Below, piece after piece: positions 13,600 through 21,456 of a DNA stretch of 41,311 nucleotides; the stretch's first letter is position 1, and each line of letters starts with the position of its first letter. This DNA comes from Oscillatoriales cyanobacterium (GTDB lineage: Bacteria; Cyanobacteriota; Cyanobacteriia; Cyanobacteriales; Microcoleaceae). The DNA is taken from assembly GCA_004293365.1 (NCBI GenBank), contig RDYN01000121.1:1-41311 (forward strand), in the 5' to 3' direction. A program made the position numbers and the translations under genes. The notes beneath the pieces are model-generated. The model had not been told where the DNA came from. It saw nothing but the letters and a program-made list of their open reading frames with translations, and searched no databases.

Positions 13600-16581
13600 T
13601 CAGCTTTTTTCAGAATTTTTCTGACTGCGCCGCCAGCAAGGGAAGCTGACAAATCCCTTATTCTTACTCACAGTAACGTGACAAGAAGATTTAATCGAAC
13701 CAACATTAAAACCGCTGTTATTTCTGATCGCATTTCCCCTTCCTCCCTGACTCGCGACTGCCAGCAAACTGCCCTTAACCGTATTATTTTCTACAACGAC
13801 ATTCTGCATTTGATTAATTTTTGTCTCAGTATCCGCATTTACATAAATCAAAGGCCAATCGCCCTTAACATTGGACAATAACTTATTCCCAAAAATCCTC
13901 ACATCTCGAATCCGAGGCACTTGAGAAATACCGATGTAAGAATTGCCAGCATTACCGACAATCTCCGCTTGCCGAACCGAAGTTCCGCCGCAGCAAGCAT
14001 GAATCACAATTCCCCCTCCGTCATTGCTGAGAAACTTTGAATCTTTCAGTCGATGTCGGTACACTTGAAAGTCATTATCTTGTATTAAAACATTCCAGCC
14101 TGCCCATTCGATCGCCCGACTGTTAAAACTCGTCTTTTCCCCAGCGACTCCCGCGCCTGTATCGTCCGTCCACCACCGCTTGCCGGCATCATCTCGAATC
14201 GTATTATTTTTAACAACCAAGCCATTTCCCGACGCTCGGATTCCCGCCCTCATTGTATGATAAACCCAATTATCGCGAATCGCAATACCTTTGCGAAACA
14301 GACCCGGCTCAGCCTTTGGTTCGGCCGCCGGCACAAAGTTTTCTTCAGATTTGCCAGCCTTGGAACGGTTGACTGAGATACCGAAATGGTTGCTGTAGTC
14401 AAATCTAACATCATATTGGGCGATCGCGCCTGTCTCCCCAGATTTTACTTGATATTCAGGTTGCTGGTAATTATCCGTTATACTGTCGTTAAGCCGATTG
14501 TTGGCAATTAAAACATTAGCCAAAGCGTTAACTTTGATATTAGCGACATAGGGATTGGCATATCGCTGCCACGCTGCTTGAAAATTCAGGTCTGGGACTG
14601 AGGAACTGGGTTCGGCAATGTTATTGCTGCGGAGGCCGTAAACCACAATATTTCGATTTTGACTGTGGTCGAGGTTGCTAAGCAAGTAAATTGGCGATCG
14701 GTTAATATCTAGATTAACCACACCGATATTGCTATCAGTATTGGGATTTTCAGTAAAGATTCTTTTAAAAGCCGTGCTGTTCGGAGTTCCCATCCCTGAA
14801 AGTTGCGGTTCGTATTTAGGAAACACAAATTTTGTCGGAGGATTGTAGAAACTTTGCTTAGCATCTGTTGTTTCGGGAATTTCGCCTCGAATGACTACTC
14901 CCGACTTCAAATAGATACTGTCTGCAAACTCATAAGTCCCCGCAGGAAAATAGACAACCCCGCCACCATTAGCAGCAGCAATATCCCTGGCAAAGTTAAA
15001 CCTGTCAATCAGAGTGCCTCCGTTAAAATCTTGGATATTGTATGCACAACTCCATTTAATTTCCGATGTCCAAGGATAAGATTGTTTTCCGTATCGAGAA
15101 TCTATCGGATTATCCGTTGGCCCGCCGCTGGGACTTCCGCAGCCTAACAGTTGTCCGGGAAATAGCGATGATTTTGCTTTCACAATAAAGTTGTTAATAT
15201 TATTGAAATTAGTTACATAAAAAGTTCCGATTAACGAGACAATAAATATACCCAAAAACATATAAAGCTGAACTTGAGGTGAAATTAATCTTCTTTTCTC
15301 GTTATCTTGAGAACAAGGATATCTAACAGCAGCGAAACTGAGAGTCCACCAGGCAATATGCGCGTATTGAGCGCAATCGAACCAACTCACAGCAAAAACC
15401 AGATAAGCAATAGCAACTGCTGCAATCCCGCGAAGAGAAGATTGCAGGGCTAAAGATAAATAATATCCCCAAAGTGCAATGCCAGCAATCAGCCCCAAAA
15501 TACCAACTGATACCGTTGTATCGAGAATCCAATTGTGAGCCTTATAAGTAGGAATTTCTCTGGTGCTAATTCCACCTTTTATGTTAATATAGTCGTAGGT
15601 AAACTCATTCAAGTTAACAACTCTCGGAGTTACTTGAGGATTTCTGATATAGGGATAGGCAATCCCCAAGCCGTCGAATCCCCATCCAAATAACGGGCGT
15701 TTTTTGATTCCTCTGGCTGCGAGCGTCCAAATGGGCGATCGGCTGGACATGACTTGTTCGATGCTCGGTTTTTGCCAGTTGAGGGGTCTGTTAAGCGTCA
15801 TGATACCAATTGCAATTAAACTGATGATAACCAGTCCGGTGAGAATTTTGTAATATTGCCGTCCCAACAAATAAGCACAGGCAACAATCAAAGCTACAAT
15901 TGCACTGCGGGTAGAAGTTAGCAGCAGTGCGGGAACAGTTAAAATCAAAGTAATTGCAGTTAATTTAGTATTCGTAAATCTCCAAAACCAACCGACAATC
16001 GCAGTAATAGCCGTCAACGCTAAAACTATAGCTGCGTGGCCGCGGTGGGAGTACAATCCTATAGGTTGCTGTCCTTGAAAAATGCTGCTGGCTAGAACAT
16101 CCTCTCGGATAAGTTTGCCCATGGTAGCGGTGTAGTCAATCCGCCAGTCGATGATTTGGGGAAAGATGCTGAGAGAAAGAATGATTGCACCAATTAGCAA
16201 TCCTTGGAATTGGGAATTAATCAGTTGCGGGCGTGCGATTAACAGCAAGCTATTGCTGAGAGTAAAGGCAGCGATTAACAGCCAGTACAGCCAACCGTCG
16301 CCCATTTGGTCTTGACCGAGAAAAGAGGTTAATGGGAAGGGACTGTGCAGGGTGGAGATGGCTCCTATTGAGAGAAATATCGTCCAAAGTATGAAGCTAT
16401 TTTTCCAGTTTTGGGGAATCGCGAGGGATTTTTTTTGCGATAATAAAAGGGCGATGTTGAGGGAAATTATTAGCCAAACAATCAATACTTTGGGCGATGT
16501 CCAGATGAAGCCCCGCGTACTTCCCCAGGGGTTGATGAGGATGATGCTGAGGGCATACAGGATGGTGTAAAGGGTTTTCAT
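13600..16581 (-). CDS. Fusion: O-antigen ligase/polymerase membrane domain + right-handed beta-helix domain
   Basis: The 993-residue protein has two halves. Residues 1-460 contain about 11-12 transmembrane segments with Wzy/WaaL-type features: LTSTRSAIVALIV (Arg225), RSPIWTLAARGIKKRPLFGWGFDGLG and KAHNWILDTTVSVGILG (His349, the position of the essential ligase His). Residues ~515-980 form a pectate-lyase-like beta-helix: NFARDIAAANGGGVVYFPAG, then rungs such as NVLIANNRLN, LVVKNNTIRD, VLIQDNDFQV, VRIFGNKLLS and VVVENNTVKG. The expected topology puts the helix in the periplasm. It may polymerise or ligate a polysaccharide and bind, cleave or epimerise it (inference). Its ATG overlaps the stop of the PEP-CTERM gene by one base (TAATG), indicating translational coupling. 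Confidence 0.85.
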   Translation of the reverse strand: MKTLYTILYALSIILINPWGSTRGFIWTSPKVLIVWLIISLNIALLLSQKKSLAIPQNWKNSFILWTIFLSIGAISTLHSPFPLTSFLGQDQMGDGWLYWLLIAAFTLSNSLLLIARPQLINSQFQGLLIGAIILSLSIFPQIIDWRIDYTATMGKLIREDVLASSIFQGQQPIGLYSHRGHAAIVLALTAITAIVGWFWRFTNTKLTAITLILTVPALLLTSTRSAIVALIVACAYLLGRQYYKILTGLVIISLIAIGIMTLNRPLNWQKPSIEQVMSSRSPIWTLAARGIKKRPLFGWGFDGLGIAYPYIRNPQVTPRVVNLNEFTYDYINIKGGISTREIPTYKAHNWILDTTVSVGILGLIAGIALWGYYLSLALQSSLRGIAAVAIAYLVFAVSWFDCAQYAHIAWWTLSFAAVRYPCSQDNEKRRLISPQVQLYMFLGIFIVSLIGTFYVTNFNNINNFIVKAKSSLFPGQLLGCGSPSGGPTDNPIDSRYGKQSYPWTSEIKWSCAYNIQDFNGGTLIDRFNFARDIAAANGGGVVYFPAGTYEFADSIYLKSGVVIRGEIPETTDAKQSFYNPPTKFVFPKYEPQLSGMGTPNSTAFKRIFTENPNTDSNIGVVNLDINRSPIYLLSNLDHSQNRNIVVYGLRSNNIAEPSSSVPDLNFQAAWQRYANPYVANIKVNALANVLIANNRLNDSITDNYQQPEYQVKSGETGAIAQYDVRFDYSNHFGISVNRSKAGKSEENFVPAAEPKAEPGLFRKGIAIRDNWVYHTMRAGIRASGNGLVVKNNTIRDDAGKRWWTDDTGAGVAGEKTSFNSRAIEWAGWNVLIQDNDFQVYRHRLKDSKFLSNDGGGIVIHACCGGTSVRQAEIVGNAGNSYIGISQVPRIRDVRIFGNKLLSNVKGDWPLIYVNADTETKINQMQNVVVENNTVKGSLLAVASQGGRGNAIRNNSGFNVGSIKSSCHVTVSKNKGFVSFPCWRRSQKNSEKS

Positions 16582-18617
16582 TACTCTTTGGTTTTCCGGT
16601 TTTTGAGCTTGAGGAATATACCTAATCCGGTGAGTGCTAATAGTGTTCCTAATTCAGTGGTGGGTTCGGGAACGGCTTCAGCGGGGAGGGCATCATCGTC
16701 AGGGTTTATAGTTTTAGAGGCTACGGAGTTGTTATCCTCTGAGGCTAATTCTGGGTCTTCCAATAAGTCGCTGCTGATGCCTGCTAAATCAAGTTCATTT
16801 TCGTTACTGTCGGTTGATGATAGTTCTGGGTCTTCAAGTAAGTCGCCGCTGATGCTGGCTAAGTCAACTTGGTTTTCGTTGTTGTCTGTTGATAATGATT
16901 CGGGGTCTTTAAGCAAGCTGCTGCTGATGCTAGTTAAATTGAGCTCATTTGGGTTACTGTCTGTTGATGATGATTCTGAGTCTTCAAGTAAATCACTGCT
17001 GATGCTAGCTAAATTGACTTGGTTTTCGTTGCTGTCCGTTGATGATAGTTCTGAGTCTTCAAGTAAATCACGACTAACGCCAGCTAGGTTTGCATTGTTC
17101 AAACTATTGTCCGTTGATGATAATTCTGGGTCTTCAAGTAACTCACTGCTGATATTTGCTAGGTCTGTGGCATCGCTATCAACACCAAAAGTTGCGTAGG
17201 TGCGGGCAGCGCGAATTGGCGAACTGGGCCGCTGAAAGGATGAGGGTGATGTAGTAGTTGTTGTTGATGTTGAGACAACGACAGTTGATGATGTTGACCC
17301 TAGTGGAGATGTTACCCAAGGTGTAGGAGTTGGCCAGGGTGAGGGAGTCCAAGGTGAGGGAGTTGGCAAAGGTGACGAGGTTAGTCGAGGTGATGGTGTT
17401 GGTGTTGTTGCCCATGGTGCAGGCGTAGGCCAAGGTGATGGAGTCCAAGCTGAGGGTGTTGGCCAAGGTGATGGAGTCCAAGCTGAGGGTGTAGGAGTTC
17501 GTGATGGAGTCCAAGCTGAGGGTATTGGTGCTGGCCCGGGTGTTGGTGCAGGTCTGGGTGATGGTGCAGGTGACACTAATATTATTGGCGACGGTGTTGG
17601 TGACGGGCTTGGTCTAGGTGCTGGACGCGGGGTTGGCAAAGGTGAAGGGGTTGGTCGTGGTGTTGGTTTTGGTGAAGCTGTTATGTAGCCTATGCCACCG
17701 CCGCCGCTAGCACTACTAGCGACCGGTTCACCTTTGGGTATACGTATGGGTATATTCCATTCAGGAATGACAAACGGGATTGGGTTTGGAGTTGGAGCTG
17801 GAACGGGAACTGGTTCTTTGCGACGAGTTACTGTGTTTTTCCAACCCCATCTGATTCCGTTGTAAATGGTGATTGTTCTTTTCTTACTTGTTGGTGGCGT
17901 AGTCTCTTGAACTAGGTAGAGTTGCGCTGTGAAATAATTGTTTCTGCTAGCCGACGCCCGCTTCAAACTGCCAGCATATGGTTGATCCATAAAGAAGTCT
18001 TCACCTGCAAAACGAGAATTTGGACGATCGTAGTAGGGATTTTCTTTTCTATTAAAATTATCGATAAAAGAAATACCAGGTATCCGAGATGCACCTGCTA
18101 CATTGCTACCGTAGTTAGCTTGCACCATCTGAATCCAATGAAGTTTACCTTCACCTGGTTGAGGATCGCCCTTTCCTGGATGATACTTTAAGTGAAAAAG
18201 AGAGCCGACTCCTCGATAAGTGTCATTTATGTCAGTGTAAGGCGTACTAGCCCCACCACACCCATCCTTAGGACTGCAAGCTTGATAAGTTATTACCTCA
18301 AAACTACCCTTTAAGTCCTCTGCGGCTGGATTAAAAGACCAACCCAACCGATCTTTTGCAGACAGAAAAGACCATGCGGCAAGAGTTCTGTTAAAAATAG
18401 TCGTTCCACCACGGGGCAGAGGCTCCGACCATAATCCCATATCTATCTCCGTTCTGCTTTCTCGATTCTTATCTATTTTGTAAATAGATTCAGGCTGATA
18501 AAACCTTGTAGCACCGGGATTTGGGGGAATAATATTAAAAGCAATACTTGCTTTGCCCGTCAATCCAACTATCAAGAATGATGTCAACAAAACTTGGGGA
18601 TATTGTCGAAATAACAT
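16581..18617 (-). CDS. PEP-CTERM surface protein with Pro/Thr-rich and 25-residue repeats (paralog A)
   Basis: The 678-residue protein has an N-terminal signal peptide ([18 protein letters not shown]), a ~260-residue N-terminal domain ending in [20 protein letters not shown], and a Pro/Thr/Ser/Trp-rich region (about 300-455, [20 protein letters not shown] style). About six ~25-residue repeats ([20 protein letters not shown] type) follow, then the sorting signal [18 protein letters not shown] plus a basic tail. PEP-CTERM proteins are processed by exosortases and exported with exopolysaccharide; no exosortase is in this window. The ATG at 18617 has AGGAG 8 bases upstream; a GTG at 18695 precedes the signal peptide and is unlikely. 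It is the penultimate gene of operon A. Confidence 0.85.
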   Translation of the reverse strand: MLFRQYPQVLLTSFLIVGLTGKASIAFNIIPPNPGATRFYQPESIYKIDKNRESRTEIDMGLWSEPLPRGGTTIFNRTLAAWSFLSAKDRLGWSFNPAAEDLKGSFEVITYQACSPKDGCGGASTPYTDINDTYRGVGSLFHLKYHPGKGDPQPGEGKLHWIQMVQANYGSNVAGASRIPGISFIDNFNRKENPYYDRPNSRFAGEDFFMDQPYAGSLKRASASRNNYFTAQLYLVQETTPPTSKKRTITIYNGIRWGWKNTVTRRKEPVPVPAPTPNPIPFVIPEWNIPIRIPKGEPVASSASGGGGIGYITASPKPTPRPTPSPLPTPRPAPRPSPSPTPSPIILVSPAPSPRPAPTPGPAPIPSAWTPSRTPTPSAWTPSPWPTPSAWTPSPWPTPAPWATTPTPSPRLTSSPLPTPSPWTPSPWPTPTPWVTSPLGSTSSTVVVSTSTTTTTSPSSFQRPSSPIRAARTYATFGVDSDATDLANISSELLEDPELSSTDNSLNNANLAGVSRDLLEDSELSSTDSNENQVNLASISSDLLEDSESSSTDSNPNELNLTSISSSLLKDPESLSTDNNENQVDLASISGDLLEDPELSSTDSNENELDLAGISSDLLEDPELASEDNNSVASKTINPDDDALPAEAVPEPTTELGTLLALTGLGIFLKLKNRKTKE

Positions 18618-18707
18618 GGTTTTGACTCCTAGACGTATGAGGTTTAAAAGAAATATCAGCTTTTGAGGAGAATCAAATGAAATAGGCTCTTTCACTTCAA
18701 TCTCAAT

Positions 18708-19973
18708 TCAAGAACGCACTAAGCGAAAGTCTACAAAGGGAGTAGATATTTGACCGCTCCAGACATCTAAAGTCGTGTATGTTTCTACAGACTCGTATAT
18801 TTTAACCATTGATTGCTGGCTGCTATATCTAAGCCGAACTTGGTATGTTTGTAGAGTTAGAGGTTCAAAAGTCAATATGTCACCATTTCCGGTAGTAATC
18901 CTAAGTCCAAATTTATCTTCCCAAAGCCCAAAAATTTCTGTTTCTGGAAAGAAGGTAATATCCTCTCCGGGCATAACGGAAAAAATATCAGAATTAGAGG
19001 GGCAGCTACCGCGAATCCACGCATCTCCGAATGGAATTAGTCCATCTACTCCCATAATTTCTAGAAATAAGGTGAAATAAAAGCTAAATCTAAGGGGAGT
19101 AGATGTATTATTGGTAATCCGAATACCAATCTGCACGGGGATTATAAAGGAGGAGTAGTAAATTGATATAGGTGATAAAAATTTCATTAGGTACAGAAGT
19201 TTATGTATTAAATTGTTTTTGGGTATGCTTAAAACTCGCTCTGGTACTAAAATTTCAAAGCGAACACCATCCATTTCCACAGCATTGCTGTCTGCTTCTA
19301 CTGGTTGAACCAAGCGAAGATTTACAAAAGGACTAATCAATAGTTCTGACTCGCTCTCTTCTACATTTGTTATTTCGAGAGGAGCTATCTCAGGTATTAC
19401 TCTGTTTGCACAGTTGTGTTGATAGATAAACCTAATTTGATAATTTCCGGGCAATAGTGGCTCAAACAACCAGAAATTGTGAAGTTTTATCGACCCGAAA
19501 AATTCGTTGAACTCAGTAGAAATTTTCAGTGCAAGTAAGTTATTTTCCCAGGCAAGACTTGCGTCGATCGTGATAGTTTTGGATTCTCTAGGCTCAACTA
19601 ACATATAATTAATTTCTCTGGTTTCGTAGCACTCCTGCGATAAGTTTAAGTTCGATATAAATTCAGTCAATCTGCCCGCCCATCCTGTTCTATATCTGTT
19701 CGGTTGAACTTCAGATTCTGGCTTTTCGTTAACTAATTGCCGCTGTAAGGCTTGACCCTCGGATGTTACAATTTCTGGAATCAAGGTTCCAGAGAGGTTG
19801 AAGTGGAAAGACATTGAAGTGTTATTGGTAATATGAATATATAATTCTATAGGAGGCGTGATGCCCGCTCTGTTTTCAGGGATGGTGAGTGCCGTAGGGT
19901 CAGGCAGCATAATTTCCATATTAATGCCAGTTACTTCAATTGCGTTGTTGTCACTGAATTGTTCTGATGTCAT
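18708..19973 (-). CDS. Two-copy beta-rich domain protein (paralog A)
   Basis: The 421-residue protein holds two copies of an unrecognised ~190-residue domain (about 5-215 and 225-421). Each copy begins with a pattern like NNAIEVTGINMEI, continues with I(T/R)ITNNTS and GxYQ(I/V)R(F/L)(I/R)Y, and ends near STPFVDFRLV. The same domain occurs in the genes at 23584 and 24223. Alternating hydrophobic/polar residues suggest a beta-sandwich. No signal peptide or membrane segment is visible. The start is ATG at 19973 with AAAGGT upstream. It lies 90 bases before the PEP-CTERM gene on the same strand. The function is unknown. Confidence 0.75.
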   Translation of the reverse strand: MTSEQFSDNNAIEVTGINMEIMLPDPTALTIPENRAGITPPIELYIHITNNTSMSFHFNLSGTLIPEIVTSEGQALQRQLVNEKPESEVQPNRYRTGWAGRLTEFISNLNLSQECYETREINYMLVEPRESKTITIDASLAWENNLLALKISTEFNEFFGSIKLHNFWLFEPLLPGNYQIRFIYQHNCANRVIPEIAPLEITNVEESESELLISPFVNLRLVQPVEADSNAVEMDGVRFEILVPERVLSIPKNNLIHKLLYLMKFLSPISIYYSSFIIPVQIGIRITNNTSTPLRFSFYFTLFLEIMGVDGLIPFGDAWIRGSCPSNSDIFSVMPGEDITFFPETEIFGLWEDKFGLRITTGNGDILTFEPLTLQTYQVRLRYSSQQSMVKIYESVETYTTLDVWSGQISTPFVDFRLVRS

Positions 19974-20023
19974 GTTGGTTAACCTTTTGATTTTTACAGA
20001 TGAAGGATATCAATATTGATGAA

Positions 20024-20332
20024 TTACAACCGATTGAGAGAAGTAGCACCGGGCTTGTTTTCTGGGATTGCTAGTGCAATAATTCGTGGCTCTCTGATTT
20101 CCAGTAAAAAGCCATCTTGTTTAACTTTATTGTTGTTATTCGATCCTTGAGATGTCATATTTTCAACCCTTCCAAGTCTTGAGTGTTCATTGCCAACTGC
20201 TTGTATACTGGCATAGGTTATTACCACGATCGCAGAAATTACTAAAGCAAATAAAAACCGCAAAAGATACTTAATCGCCCTCTCAACTACCCGACAATCA
20301 GCCCAAAAACCAGAACCACACCGCGGCCCCAA
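20024..20332 (-). pseudogene. Truncated paralog of the membrane-anchored beta-rich domain protein
   Basis: The frame encodes a transmembrane segment (YLLRFLFALVISAIVVITYA, then SIQAVGNEHS) matching the start of the 24223-25500 gene, continues into the domain start (ALAIPENKPGATS) and then stops. In the intact paralog the equivalent position has ATG after GAGAGGGCGAGCG; here the same spot reads ATT, leaving only a TTG far upstream that overlaps the previous gene. Loss of the start codon and loss of about 330 residues mark it as a decaying copy. A short membrane peptide could still be made. Confidence 0.65.
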
Positions 20333-20741
20333 TTATCATCAGCCAAAATAGTTTACCGCCACGGACACTCGAATGTCGGGGCTGCTTAACTAAAGTGTAT
20401 CGGTAATATCCTAAAACAGGCTGACAATCATTTCGAGCCGACGCAGAACTCGGCCAATGTGACGAAGAATTTGACCAATAATTTTCTGGTGTATCCCGCA
20501 GTCTGCCCGATGGATAACCGTAGGATAATTGCGGTTGGAAACGGTCTGGTATGTGATGTTGAGAGGCAATTTCCTGTTTCGTCGCTGCCACAAACTCCGA
20601 CTTCAGCACCCAGGTGGGAATTGGGCCAATTGTTTGATGGCAACTGCTACAAAACTGATTGCTGGCTAACTTTGATGGTTGTTGGCAATTAGGTCTTTCG
20701 CAGTAATGTTTTTCACCGTAAACTTGTCCGCAGTAGTTCAT
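20298..20741 (-). CDS. Tail-anchored protein with zinc-ribbon-like Cys cluster (paralog A)
   Basis: The 147-residue protein starts with a Cys-rich motif (YCERPNCQQPSKLASNQFCS then SCHQ), which resembles the four-Cys prefix seen before some cyanobacterial Ser/Thr kinases. A ~90-residue linker follows (with QPQLSYGYPSGRLRDTP and GYYRYTLVKQP), then a C-terminal membrane helix (GKLFWLMIIGAAVWFWFLG). It is therefore a cytosolic head on a tail anchor. The start is ATG at 20741 with AGGAG six bases upstream. It is the first gene of operon A. The paralog at 25527 keeps the tail but has lost most of the cysteines. Confidence 0.7.
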   Translation of the reverse strand: MNYCGQVYGEKHYCERPNCQQPSKLASNQFCSSCHQTIGPIPTWVLKSEFVAATKQEIASQHHIPDRFQPQLSYGYPSGRLRDTPENYWSNSSSHWPSSASARNDCQPVLGYYRYTLVKQPRHSSVRGGKLFWLMIIGAAVWFWFLG

Positions 20742-20995
20742 AAATTCTCCTGATGTCCCTAATAATCAACGAAGAAATTGATAGCGATGCCACAAATGTA
20801 TCTAGTTAAAAGCTCGATGAAAAAAATAGACCAAATCATTAAGCTTTGTAACTTTTGTCTTTACACGACTTAACGGTTCGAAGGAATTTCGATTACAAAC
20901 ACGCTATCACCATTATGAGAGTAAAGCTAGAGAGTTTTTACTAAAGTTTTTGAGGTTTACCGTTCACCTTGAATCCCAAATTAATGCTCAACTGG
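20742..20995. other. Leader between operon A start and the conserved block
   Basis: No gene is seen. Only the part nearest the start codon (GATGTCCCTAATAATCAACG) resembles the equivalent leader of operon B (GATGTCCCTGATAATGAACG); the rest has diverged. Confidence 0.5.
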
Positions 20996-21227
20996 GTATT
21001 TATATGTAGGTAGGGTAAAGTTGAGTTTACAGAATTTTTACAAGAGTGTCAGTTAACTTGACGGCCCCCTTAAAACAGATTGTTGCCGAGCGTTATACAT
21101 GGTATGCGGTTGACTAAAAAATTGGTGATTCGACAGCCGCAAAAAATACAATTTCCTCTCGAACTTGGCTCAAGTGAGTCTAAGTGTTGTATGTAAGTAG
21201 TTTTACTTAAGTGTGTACGCACGTTTG
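20996..21227 (-). promoter_or_regulatory. Conserved upstream block of operon A
   Basis: This ~230-bp noncoding block matches 26204-26431 with roughly 14 differences by eye, starting at GTATTTATATGTAGGTAGGG and running to TTTTACTTAAGTGTGT. It ends about 255 bases before the first start codon of operon A, the same distance as in operon B. It probably contains the promoter and possibly a structured leader. No individual -10/-35 pair is assigned with confidence. Confidence 0.65.
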
Positions 21228-21425
21228 GACAATTGACTCAAAAAGTCGATCGCACTTTTTAGATAATTGACTAAAAAGGGAGCTCGCACTTATTACAAAA
21301 TTACTCAAAAAGTCGATCGCAGGTTTGGACAATGCAACTCAAAAGGTCGATCGCAGGTTTGGACAATGCAACTCAAAAGGTCGATCGCAGGTTTGGACAA
21401 TGCAACTCAAAAGGGATCTCGAAAA
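21228..21425. repeat. 34-bp tandem repeat array (about 6 copies)
   Basis: The last three units are near identical: CTCAAAAGGTCGATCGCAGG continuing TTTGGACAATGCAA. The earlier units are degraded. The unit carries a HIP1-like core (TCGATCGCA). A larger array of the related 32-bp unit lies at 26455-26895. The array sits between the 3' end of operon B and the conserved block of operon A. Confidence 0.8.
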
Positions 21426-21456
21426 CAGACAGACAACAACCTCAATAAATACTCTA

